Source of the DNA: an uncultured Anaerotruncus sp.
GTDB taxonomy: Bacteria; Bacillota; Clostridia; Oscillospirales; Ruminococcaceae
NCBI GenBank assembly: GCA_910586875.1
Contig: CAJUJI010000008.1
Location: 1-38,967 of the forward strand
Reading direction: 5' to 3'
DNA length: 38,967 bases
The stretch's first letter is position 1; every line of letters begins with the position of its first letter. Positions 1 to 6,782 of this stretch are shown here, piece after piece. A program made the translations under genes and the position numbers. The notes beneath the pieces are model-generated. The model made no database searches, was not told the origin of the DNA, and was given only the letters and a program-made list of their open reading frames with translations.

Positions 1-162
1 GTCCAGGGGCAGCGCCCCTGGTCGCTACGCGGGGAATAAAGCCAAACGGTTTTATTCCCCGCGGGCGAAACGCGTCTTTGCCTGAGAAGCGCATTTTGGG
101 GGTGAATTGCGGCCTGTTCAACAGGCCGCAAGAGGGGGCTTTTGCAAGAAAAAAGCCCCCTA
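1..162 (+). repeat. Modular palindromic repeat, copy R1
   Basis: A string of hairpins: AGGGGCAGCGCCCCT near 5-19, a long imperfect stem pairing GGGGAATAAA with TTTATTCCCC (about 31-60), the word GAAACGCGTCTTT (67-79), then the family's 3' module. That module has GGGTGAATTGC at about 99-110, a perfect stem GCGGCCTGTT/AACAGGCCGC (109-129) and a second stem GGGGGCTTTT/AAAAGCCCCC (133-160). The same order of modules recurs at 11.8-12.1 kb and, on the other strand, at 33.3-33.5 kb. The window edge may cut the element. It ends about 60 bp before the start of the hypothetical gene at 222. Confidence 0.8.
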
Positions 163-221
163 GCCAACCGCACTTTCCTATGCAAACAATCTATATCACC
201 CATTCCCTAGGAGGACCCGTC

Positions 222-995
222 ATGAGCAAATTCACCCTTGACACCGATTTTGCAACACTCAGCACTGCGCAAACGCACCAGTGGATGCTGGACCTGCAAG
301 ACATCATAGAAACGTCCTTTGAAAATAGCAGCAATCGCACTAGCTTACTCGCGAACCTGCTGGTGCTTGAGCGCTATACCAACACACTGCGCCAGGGACT
401 GGCCGCAAACGGAGAGCAACCTTCCGCCATTTTGCAGCAATCGCAGGACCTGCTTTGGGATTGGCTGCAAGAGCGCGCCAACCCGCACGACTTCGAGGAC
501 TACGCCAACAACCTCTATGCCTGTGTCTGCTACATCGCAACCGGTGAGGAGCTCAACGAACAGCAGGAAGCCTTTCTGCATGAACAGCTTGCAGAATACA
601 CGGACTTCAGCACCATTGAAACCCATATTATCGAATGGAGTGCAGCCCTTCTCATCAGCATTCTTGCAATTTCCGGCGCTCGGCTGGACTTTGAAGAATT
701 AGCGTCCTGCAAGAACATTTCCTTCTTTGAAATTGAGGACATGCTGAATATTTTAACCGATGCGTGTATTGACCTTACCGGCATACCAAGGGCATCCTGT
801 AAGGCTAAAGACTGGGAGGAAGCAGAGGGCAAGCTTTATCAGACACCGCTGTTCCGGCAGATTGTCGCGAACGTATTGGAGGACCTGCGCACGGCGCTTG
901 CGGCAAAGCCGGAGGCGTTTGCAGCGCTGAGAAAGACGTACCAGCAATGCACCATTCTACCCGAGGAGTTTGCTGAGGATCTGCTTGCGTATTAG
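222..995 (+). CDS. Hypothetical protein, 257 aa
   Basis: I do not recognise this protein. The ATG at 222 is chosen because a strong AGGAGG lies at 209-214, eight bases upstream. The open frame runs back to 78, but that part lies over the palindromic repeat R1 and is unlikely to be translated. The protein is acidic, soluble and apparently almost all helical. It has no signal peptide, membrane segment or recognisable motif, and a single GCK near residue 190 is not enough to suggest metal binding. It stands alone between a plus-strand repeat (R1) and a minus-strand repeat (R2). A stem GCCAAGCC/GGCTTGGC (about 1010-1028) just after the stop could end its transcript, though no T-tract follows. Confidence 0.7.
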   Translation: MSKFTLDTDFATLSTAQTHQWMLDLQDIIETSFENSSNRTSLLANLLVLERYTNTLRQGLAANGEQPSAILQQSQDLLWDWLQERANPHDFEDYANNLYACVCYIATGEELNEQQEAFLHEQLAEYTDFSTIETHIIEWSAALLISILAISGARLDFEELASCKNISFFEIEDMLNILTDACIDLTGIPRASCKAKDWEEAEGKLYQTPLFRQIVANVLEDLRTALAAKPEAFAALRKTYQQCTILPEEFAEDLLAY

Positions 996-999
996 CAAG

Positions 1000-1289
1000 C
1001 AGTTACGCCAAGCCTCGCGGCTTGGCGCGCCGCTTGCGGAGTATCTTGCGCGCTACGGCGCGCGCTTGGACGGATAAAGTGTTCCGTGCGCTGCGGCGCA
1101 CGGTCAAGGGCTCCGCCCCTGAACCCCGCAGCCTTTAAAAAGGCTGGCGAAATTTTTAATGCGCCTGCGGCGGGCTAAGGCTGGCGAAATTTCTGATGCG
1201 CCTGCGGCGGGCTAAGGCTGGCGAAATTTCTGATGCGCTTGCGGCGGGCTAAGGCTGGCGAAATTTCTGATGCGCTTGCGGCGGGCTAA
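1000..1289 (-). repeat. Modular palindromic repeat, copy R2, with a 37-bp tandem array
   Basis: Read on the minus strand this follows the family order: a CGCCAGCC module, a stem around AGGGGCGGAGCCC, a GTGCGCCGCAGCGCAC palindrome, then GGAACACTTTATCCGTC, which matches GGAACTCCTTTTCCGT in R3. The outer module is amplified into four 37-bp units (1142-1178, 1179-1215, 1216-1252, 1253-1289) differing at only a few bases (TTTTTAAT or TTTCTGAT, GCGCC or GCGCT). The region also holds GC-rich stems at about 1008-1070 and no gene. It runs to within 45 bp of the helicase start. Confidence 0.8.
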
Positions 1290-1329
1290 ATTCTTGTATT
1301 ATTTTACATAAAGGAGTTTTCTTTTTAAT

Positions 1330-2487
1330 ATGGCACACTATCAGGACTTCAATCTCTCGGACGAGCTTCTCCGCGCGATTGAACGTATGGGCTTTACCGA
1401 AATGACCGAGATTCAAGAAAAGGCAATTCCGGTCATGCTCGAGGGGCACGAAATCATTGCCAAGGCCCCCACCGGCACCGGCAAAACCTGCGCTTTTGGC
1501 ATCCCGATCATTCAGCGGCTTGATCCGTCGCTGCTCAAGGTACAAGCGGTCATCCTCTGTCCAACCCGCGAGCTTTGCACCCAAATTTGCGATGAGCTGC
1601 GGGAGCTTTCCCACTTTATCCCAGAGCTGAAAACCGTTGCAGTTTACGGCGGTCAGCCCATCGACCGCCAAATCAGGGCCCTGGGGCGCGGCGCACAGAT
1701 TGTTGTCGCTACGCCGGGCCGAATGCTCGACCATATGAAGCGTCGCACGATTGATTTGCGGCAGACGAAAATTGCCGTGCTGGACGAGGCAGACGAGATG
1801 CTCGATATGGGCTTTTACAAGGATGTTTGCAAAATTTTGGATCGTCTGCCAAAAGAACGGCAGATGGTCATGTTTTCGGCCACCATCTCACGGGAGGTCA
1901 TGGACATCGGCTGGCTATACCAACGTGACACCGTTGAGCTGACGGTTGAGCCGGTCAAGGACAGCGAGCCGAAAATTACCCAGTATATGCTGGAAAGCAC
2001 CGGCCGTCAAAAACTTGCGGACCTGATTTACATTCTTCAGCTCTATGACTATCACAAGTCCATGATCTTCTGCAACACCAAATACGCCACCGAAAGCTTA
2101 GCGCGCCAGCTGCGTGAGCACGGCTTTAATGCGGAATGGCTCAACGGAGACATGCGTCAGAGCGAGCGCAATAAAATTATGGCGGCCTTTAAGGGAGAAG
2201 GCATTGATATTTTGGTTGCAACCGATGTTGCCGCCCGTGGTATCGATGTAACCGATGTAGACGCGGTATTCAACTATGAAATTCCGCTGGAAAATGAGTA
2301 TTATACCCACCGCATTGGACGCACCGGACGCGCAAAAAAGGAGGGCACCTCCTACATTTTCTATAGCCAGGACGACCTCAAGCGGCTGCGCAACATCATC
2401 CGCTACACCCGTTCGCGGGTGGTGGAGCTGGAGTTCAACGAAGAGGGCGAGCTGGTCGAAAAAACACAACCGGAGGTTCTACCATGA
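1330..2487 (+). CDS. DEAD-box ATP-dependent RNA helicase
   Basis: Cytoplasmic RNA helicase that unwinds RNA duplexes and remodels RNPs using ATP. All core motifs are visible: Q-motif region (GFTEMTEIQ, 21-29), Walker A APTGTGKT (46-53), PTREL (78-82), TPGR (128-131), DEAD (152-155), SAT (183-185), ATDVAARGID (297-306) and HRIGRTGR (327-334). At 385 aa it is little more than the two RecA domains. It lacks the long basic or RNA-binding C-terminal tail of CshA/DeaD, so target choice probably depends on partners. AAGGAG (1311-1316) precedes the ATG with rather wide spacing. The stop overlaps the next start (ATGA), so the thioesterase is translationally coupled. The family is certain; the subfamily (CshA, CshB or RhlE-like) is not. 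Confidence 0.95.
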   Translation: MAHYQDFNLSDELLRAIERMGFTEMTEIQEKAIPVMLEGHEIIAKAPTGTGKTCAFGIPIIQRLDPSLLKVQAVILCPTRELCTQICDELRELSHFIPELKTVAVYGGQPIDRQIRALGRGAQIVVATPGRMLDHMKRRTIDLRQTKIAVLDEADEMLDMGFYKDVCKILDRLPKERQMVMFSATISREVMDIGWLYQRDTVELTVEPVKDSEPKITQYMLESTGRQKLADLIYILQLYDYHKSMIFCNTKYATESLARQLREHGFNAEWLNGDMRQSERNKIMAAFKGEGIDILVATDVAARGIDVTDVDAVFNYEIPLENEYYTHRIGRTGRAKKEGTSYIFYSQDDLKRLRNIIRYTRSRVVELEFNEEGELVEKTQPEVLP

Positions 2488-2927
2488 ATTTTCAAGCACA
2501 GATGGATTTTATCAACACCCACAACCCTTATATGCAGCTCAGCGGCATTCGCGTGCTGGATTTGGGCGTAGACTATGCCGTAACCGGTTTGGAGATGGAT
2601 GCGCAGTCCTGCAATCCGTTTGGCTCACTGCATGGCGGTGCAATCTACACAATGGCGGATTGCGCGTCGGGTTGTGCCGCACGCAGCAACGGTGCGATTT
2701 ATGTCACACTCAACGGCAGTATCAATTATATCCGAGGCGCCAAGGAGGGCGCAATACGCGCAAATGCACAGGTGGTACATCGCGGACGCACTACCTGTGT
2801 GGTACGGGTAGAGGTGCACTGCGGCGAAACGCTGTTGGCGGACGGCAGCTTTACTATGTTCTGTGTGCGCCAACCAGAGGAATGCGGTGAATTTTCGCTT
2901 ACCCCTGATCAGAATGGTTCAAAATAA
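2484..2927 (+). CDS. PaaI-type hotdog-fold thioesterase
   Basis: A 147-aa single-domain hotdog protein. The segment NPFGSLHGGAIYTMAD (about 44-59) carries the HGG turn and the acidic residue expected at the acyl-thioester site of the PaaI/YbgC-like group, and a GSINYIRGA strand follows. The likely reaction is hydrolysis of an acyl-CoA, often an aromatic or hydroxylated one in PaaI relatives; the substrate cannot be read from sequence. The start overlaps the helicase stop by four bases, giving a two-gene unit. A stem CCGGCAA/TTGCCGG followed by a T-run comes directly after the stop. Confidence 0.88.
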   Translation: MNFQAQMDFINTHNPYMQLSGIRVLDLGVDYAVTGLEMDAQSCNPFGSLHGGAIYTMADCASGCAARSNGAIYVTLNGSINYIRGAKEGAIRANAQVVHRGRTTCVVRVEVHCGETLLADGSFTMFCVRQPEECGEFSLTPDQNGSK

Positions 2928-2960
2928 CCGGCAAATTCACAGACTTGCCGGAATTCTTTT
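2928..2960 (+). terminator. Intrinsic terminator after the thioesterase gene
   Basis: The stem CCGGCAA (2928-2934) pairs with TTGCCGG (2945-2951) and is followed by AATTCTTTT. It starts at the stop codon and closes the helicase-thioesterase unit ahead of the next promoter. Confidence 0.65.
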
Positions 2961-3021
2961 GGCAGGACGTGTCAATATTGCTGAATTTTCTGGCAGCACA
3001 CCAAAAATTTGTAAAAAAACC

Positions 3022-3049
3022 TTGACGAATTTCAAATTTGTGATATGAT
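3022..3049 (+). promoter_or_regulatory. Promoter of the metNIQ T-box transcript
   Basis: TTGACG (3022-3027), a 16-bp spacer and TATGAT (3044-3049). It lies just upstream of the T-box leader, in an AT-rich stretch that differs from its surroundings. Confidence 0.75.
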
Positions 3050-3054
3050 ATGTT

Positions 3055-3321
3055 GCATACAGAAAGACCATGAAGGAAAGAGTAGGCTTCCAAAGCCCCC
3101 ACAGAGAGCCTCGGTTGGTGAAAAGAGGCGGGAGAGCGGTTGCTGAAGATGGTTCCGGAGTTGCGCGGGCGAAAGCTTTTAGTCCGCGACGGGTTCACCC
3201 GTTACAGTGACAGGCATTCAAGCTCTGGATGCCGGCAGAGGCCGCTATGGTAACATTGCGGTGAATCAAGGTGGTAACACGAAGCGTACAGCCTCGTCCT
3301 TGTGGACGCAGGCTGTTTTTT
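3055..3321 (+). ncRNA. T-box riboswitch leader, probably tRNA-Met specific
   Basis: The leader has the AGAGAG and GGTTGGTGAAAAGAGG segments of stem I (about 3103-3127), the T-box sequence AAGGTGGTAACACG (3268-3281) and a terminator pairing ACAGCCT (3288-3294) with AGGCTGT (3310-3316) before a T-run. The likely specifier is ATG at 3149-3151, in the context CTGAAG-ATG-GTTCC, which fits the methionine transporter downstream. Uncharged tRNA-Met would stabilise the antiterminator and switch on metNIQ. The class is clear; the specifier is read by eye and less certain. Confidence 0.88.
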
Positions 3322-3407
3322 ATTGCTGTTCATTAACCGTCTGATGGCTCTATATGATCGAATAGCCGCAGACTTTCAACAAATCTTTTTTGATTGGAGG
3401 ATTTCCT

Positions 3408-4151
3408 GTGATTGAAATACAGCATGTCACCAAACGATTTCAGGACCAATCTGGCGAGGTGATCGCACTGCGGGATGTCAACCTCTCGATTGGCAAGGGA
3501 GATATTTTCGGCATTATTGGAATGAGCGGTGCAGGTAAATCCACCCTGCTACGCTGCCTTTCCACGCTGGAACAGCCCTCGGAGGGCCACATCCTGCTGG
3601 ATGGGGCGGACATCTCCACCCTTACCGGCAAACCGCTGATCGATATGCGCCGCCGGATGGGGGTTGTATTCCAAGGATACAACCTGCTGATGCAGCGCAC
3701 CGTACGCAAAAATGTTGCATTTCCGCTGCTGCTTGCTGGTGCGAACAGCAAAACCGCTGATGCACGCGCGATGGAGCTGTTGCGGCTGGTCGGGCTGGAT
3801 GGCAAGGCGGACGCTTACCCCTCGCAGCTTTCCGGCGGTCAAAAGCAGCGCGTCGCCATTGCGCGGGCACTGGCAACCGACCCAGAAGTGCTGTTCTGCG
3901 ATGAACCAACCTCCGCGCTTGATTCGCTGACCACCCGCTCGGTGCTTGAGCTGCTTCGCAACATCAACCGCCGCATGAATGTGACCATCATCATTATCAC
4001 CCATGAAATTGCAGTGGTTAAGGCCATCTGCAATCGTGTCGCGGTCATCGACGCGGCGGAGTTTGTGGAGTGTGGCGACACCGATGAAATTTTTGCAAAT
4101 CCAAAGAGTAGTATTACCCGACAACTGCTTGGAAAGGGGGATGCCTCATGA
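3408..4151 (+). CDS. metN: Methionine ABC transporter ATP-binding protein
   Basis: ATPase subunit of the D/L-methionine importer, acting at the inner face of the membrane with MetI. The start is GTG at 3408 because GGAGG sits at 3396-3400; an upstream TTG in frame has no ribosome site. Visible motifs are Walker A GMSGAGKST (38-46), Q-loop Q89, signature LSGGQ (141-145), Walker B VLFCDE (161-166) and H-loop H199. At 247 aa it lacks the C-terminal NIL/ACT-like domain of the roughly 340-aa E. coli MetN, so feedback inhibition by internal methionine is not expected. The T-box would then be the main control. It overlaps metI by four bases. Confidence 0.93.
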   Translation: MIEIQHVTKRFQDQSGEVIALRDVNLSIGKGDIFGIIGMSGAGKSTLLRCLSTLEQPSEGHILLDGADISTLTGKPLIDMRRRMGVVFQGYNLLMQRTVRKNVAFPLLLAGANSKTADARAMELLRLVGLDGKADAYPSQLSGGQKQRVAIARALATDPEVLFCDEPTSALDSLTTRSVLELLRNINRRMNVTIIIITHEIAVVKAICNRVAVIDAAEFVECGDTDEIFANPKSSITRQLLGKGDAS

Positions 4152-4816
4152 TTGCCCTAATCTCCAAATATGCCCCGCTATTATGGGAGGGGGTGCTCGA
4201 CACCCTGTACATGACTGCGATCTCCACCTTTTTTGCTTATCTGCTCGGTCTGCCAATGGGGGTGCTTCTCAAGGTGACCGACCGCGGCGGCATTATGGAA
4301 AACCGCGCATTTAACTGGGCGTTTGGCTGGCTTATCAACATCCTGCGCTCGTTCCCATTCGCGGTATTGATGATCGCTTTGTTTCCGCTCACCCGCCTAA
4401 TTGTTGGCAAAAGCATCGGGCCAACTGCGGCCTGTGTGCCACTGGTAGTTTCAGCAGCGCCATTCGTTGCACGACTGGTGGAAAGCTCGCTGGCCGAGGT
4501 AGATAACAGCGTCGTGGAAGCCGCAAAATGTATGGGCGCAACCAACTGGCAGATTATTACACGGGTTATGCTGATCGAAGCGGTGCCGTCGCTGGTGCGC
4601 GGACTGTCTATTTCGGTGATCACCTTGGTCGGTTATTCTGCAATGGCTGGCACCATCGGTGCTGGCGGCCTGGGCGATATCGCCATTCGATACGGGCAGC
4701 ATCGCTACCGCTATGATGTGATGATGATTACCGTCGCGCTGTTGGTGGTGCTGGTCTGTCTTATCCAGGTGATTTTTGACAAGGTTGCTTCTGGCATTGA
4801 CAAACGCAACCGCTAA
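4148..4816 (+). CDS. metI: Methionine ABC transporter permease
   Basis: Membrane subunit of the MetNIQ importer, 222 aa with about five transmembrane helices. The EAA loop that contacts MetN is clear at EAAKCMGATNWQIITRVMLI (about 132-151), followed by the typical GYSAMAGTIGAGGLGDIAIRYG segment. The start overlaps metN (ATGA), which indicates coupled translation. The length is normal for MetI. Confidence 0.94.
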   Translation: MIALISKYAPLLWEGVLDTLYMTAISTFFAYLLGLPMGVLLKVTDRGGIMENRAFNWAFGWLINILRSFPFAVLMIALFPLTRLIVGKSIGPTAACVPLVVSAAPFVARLVESSLAEVDNSVVEAAKCMGATNWQIITRVMLIEAVPSLVRGLSISVITLVGYSAMAGTIGAGGLGDIAIRYGQHRYRYDVMMITVALLVVLVCLIQVIFDKVASGIDKRNR

Positions 4817-4850
4817 TTTATTTTAGATGCTTCCCATCAGAGCGCCTTTT

Positions 4851-4904
4851 GCCCACAAGGAGGCTGTGATGGAGCAGATATATCGCAGGCTGTGGGCAGC
4901 CTGC
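4851..4904 (+). promoter_or_regulatory. Two mutually exclusive hairpins between metI and metQ
   Basis: GCCCACA (4851-4857) can pair with TGTGGGC (4891-4897). Alternatively GCAGGCT (4885-4891) can pair with AGCCTGC (4898-4904). The two stems share bases and cannot form together. The first closes a loop holding the AAGGAGG and start codon of the 15-codon ORF at 4869. This is seen in the sequence; a regulatory role is inferred. Confidence 0.45.
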
Positions 4905-4916
4905 CAAACCATTTAA
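4869..4916 (+). CDS. Possible 15-residue leader peptide before metQ
   Basis: The ORF encodes MEQIYRRLWAACQTI and is preceded by a perfect AAGGAGG (4857-4863) five bases from the ATG, a better ribosome site than that of metQ itself. It lies wholly within the 121-bp metI-metQ gap and overlaps two alternative hairpins. It has one methionine (the start) and no run of a single amino acid, so classic attenuation by ribosome stalling at Met codons is not supported. It could couple translation or expose or hide the metQ site. It may also be a chance ORF. Confidence 0.4.
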   Translation: MEQIYRRLWAACQTI

Positions 4917-4937
4917 TTTGGAAATGAGGGAATGACT

Positions 4938-5837
4938 ATGAATTTATCTAAAAAATTGTTTGCGCCCGCTTTGGCACTGAGCCTGGCACTCTCGATGGCA
5001 GCTTGCGGTGGTTCTGACTCCGCACCGACCTCCTCTGCGCCAGCTTCTTCTGCACCGGCATCCTCCGAGGCTTCCTCCTCTGAGGCAGCCAGCAAGAGCA
5101 ATCCGGACACCAACACCCAGCTGGTGGTTGGCGCATCTCCCGCCCCGCACGCAGAAATTCTTGAACAGGTAAAACCGATTTTGGCGGAGCAAGGCATCAC
5201 CCTGCAAATCCAAGAGTTTACCGATTATGTAATGCCGAATATGGCGCTGGATGCAGGAGACATTGACGCGAACTATTTCCAGCACTACCCTTATTTGGAA
5301 AACTTCAATAAGGAGAACAGCACCAATCTGGTTTCCGCTGCTGCCATCCATTTTGAGCCGTTGGGCCTGTATCCCGGCAAAACCGCTGAACTGGATCAGC
5401 TAGCCGATGGCGCTACCATTGCGGTCCCTAACGACCCGACCAATGAGGCTCGCGCGCTGCTGCTGCTGCAAAAGCTGGAGTTGATCACCCTTGCGGATGG
5501 CGCTGGGTTGGAAGCTACCCCATTGGATATCACCGACAACCCAAAGAACTTGAAATTTGAGGAGATCGAAGCTGCTCAGCTGCCGCAGGTGCTTCCGGAT
5601 GTTGATTTTGCGGTAATCAACGGCAACTATGCGGTAGGCGCTGGCATCGCAGGCAGTGTGCTCACCACCGAAGATAAGGAATCTGAAGCTGCACAGGAGT
5701 TTGCAAACATTGTCGCAGTCCGCAACGGCGATGAAAGCCGCCCGGAAATTCAGGCACTGGTTCAGGCGCTTGCAAGCGATTCTGTCCGTGATTTCATCAA
5801 CAAAACCTATGGCATCGCTGTAATCCCAATGTTCTAA
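4938..5837 (+). CDS. metQ: Methionine-binding lipoprotein of the ABC transporter
   Basis: Extracellular, lipid-anchored binding protein that delivers methionine to MetI. The ATG at 4938 is preferred to the one at 4932 because GAGGG (4926-4930) is correctly spaced only for the second. A signal peptide ends in a lipobox SMAAC (Cys about 23). A Ser/Ala/Pro/Glu linker follows to about residue 55, then the NLPA-family domain (LVVGASPAPHAEIL, DYVMPNMALDAGDIDANYFQHYPYL split by a short gap). The protein is 299 aa, normal for the family. The linker composition matches that of DctP at 37.6 kb, which points to a house style for lipoproteins in this genome. Other NLPA ligands are possible, but metN, metI and the T-box favour methionine. 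Confidence 0.93.
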   Translation: MNLSKKLFAPALALSLALSMAACGGSDSAPTSSAPASSAPASSEASSSEAASKSNPDTNTQLVVGASPAPHAEILEQVKPILAEQGITLQIQEFTDYVMPNMALDAGDIDANYFQHYPYLENFNKENSTNLVSAAAIHFEPLGLYPGKTAELDQLADGATIAVPNDPTNEARALLLLQKLELITLADGAGLEATPLDITDNPKNLKFEEIEAAQLPQVLPDVDFAVINGNYAVGAGIAGSVLTTEDKESEAAQEFANIVAVRNGDESRPEIQALVQALASDSVRDFINKTYGIAVIPMF

Positions 5838-5841
5838 ATAA

Positions 5842-5869
5842 AAACGGCGCAGCATCTGCTGCGCCGTTT
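5842..5869 (+). terminator. Intrinsic terminator after metQ
   Basis: A 13-bp stem AAACGGCGCAGCA/TGCTGCGCCGTTT with a two-base loop starts a few bases after the metQ stop. Its A- and T-rich ends suit either strand. Confidence 0.85.
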
Positions 5870-5877
5870 ATTGCATG

Positions 5878-5907
5878 AAAAAGAGGGTGCATTGACGCCC
5901 TCTTTTT
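5878..5907 (-). terminator. Terminator for the ldh-yitT unit
   Basis: AAAAAGAGGG (5878-5887) pairs with CCCTCTTTTT (5898-5907). It is symmetric and lies just after the minus-strand yitT stop, facing metQ, so it probably ends the minus-strand transcript. Confidence 0.75.
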
Positions 5908-5912
5908 ACAGT

Positions 5913-6782
5913 TCATTCGTTCAAATTTTTCCAGCCGTTGCCCAACACCTCTGTTGTTTCCGACACAATCACAAATGCCGCAGAGTCGGCCTGCTTCACC
6001 AGCTGCCGCAGCTGTGCAAGCTGCGCACGTTTTACCACCGTCATGAGCATATTTTTATCCCGGTGGGTGTACATCCCCACCCCTGTAAATTTGGTCACGC
6101 CGCGCGGGGAGTTTGAAATCAGTCCTTGTGCAACCTCATCTGCATGGTCGCTGATAATATAGACCATCTTTGCATAGTCAAGGCCGGTAATAATCAAGTC
6201 GCTGACCTTTGCTGACAGATAGATAACGATTAACGCCCGCAGCATATTTTCCGGATTTCTCAGCACAATGCTGCCCACTAACACAACAATTCCGTCGAGC
6301 GCCGCCAGTAGCCCTGCCAAGCTCATCGCCGGAAAACGCGGCAGCAGTATCCGTGCAAGCAGCTCGGTACCACCGGAGGAAACCGAATAACGGCAAAACA
6401 ATCCGATCCCGACCCCTTGGACAATGCCGCCATAAATCGATGCCATCAGCGGGTCGGTAGTCATACTGGGCAAGCCTGCAAACAAATCGATGAAAATACC
6501 CAGCACAGTGGTCGTAATGAGGCAACGCAGGATAAACCATTTCCCCTGGGAGCGCAGCCCCAGCAGCAAAATCGGCAGATTGAGCAGAATGCTGAAGGTA
6601 CCTGCTCCCAATCCGGTCAACAGGCTGATCAGCGTCGCCGCACCGGTTACACCACCGGTCACAATGCTATTTGGCAGTAAAAACACATCGATTGACAGCG
6701 CATAGGAACAGCTCGCCACGATCATAAAAAAGTAGCGCTGGAACTCGGTTTTAAGTTCCAGCTTTTGTTTGGGCTGCGTCAA
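5913..6782 (-). CDS. YitT family membrane protein (DUF161/DUF2179)
   Basis: Integral membrane protein with about five or six helices in the first 200 residues and a soluble C-terminal domain (about 205-289) ending in VIVSETTEVLGNGWKNLNE, the DUF2179 part of YitT-like proteins. Its function is unknown. The best start is TTG at 6782, whose TTGA overlaps the stop of the upstream dehydrogenase and sits nine bases from the GGAGG inside that gene's last codons. A TTG six bases earlier is too close to that site. This gives 289 aa. The tight overlap implies co-expression with the hydroxyacid dehydrogenase. Confidence 0.85.
   Translation of the reverse strand: MTQPKQKLELKTEFQRYFFMIVASCSYALSIDVFLLPNSIVTGGVTGAATLISLLTGLGAGTFSILLNLPILLLGLRSQGKWFILRCLITTTVLGIFIDLFAGLPSMTTDPLMASIYGGIVQGVGIGLFCRYSVSSGGTELLARILLPRFPAMSLAGLLAALDGIVVLVGSIVLRNPENMLRALIVIYLSAKVSDLIITGLDYAKMVYIISDHADEVAQGLISNSPRGVTKFTGVGMYTHRDKNMLMTVVKRAQLAQLRQLVKQADSAAFVIVSETTEVLGNGWKNLNE

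Noticed and set aside
1142-1289. Regular 37-bp repeats resembling a CRISPR array
   Set aside because: The units abut each other with no spacers, and no cas genes are nearby. The array belongs to the palindromic repeat family.
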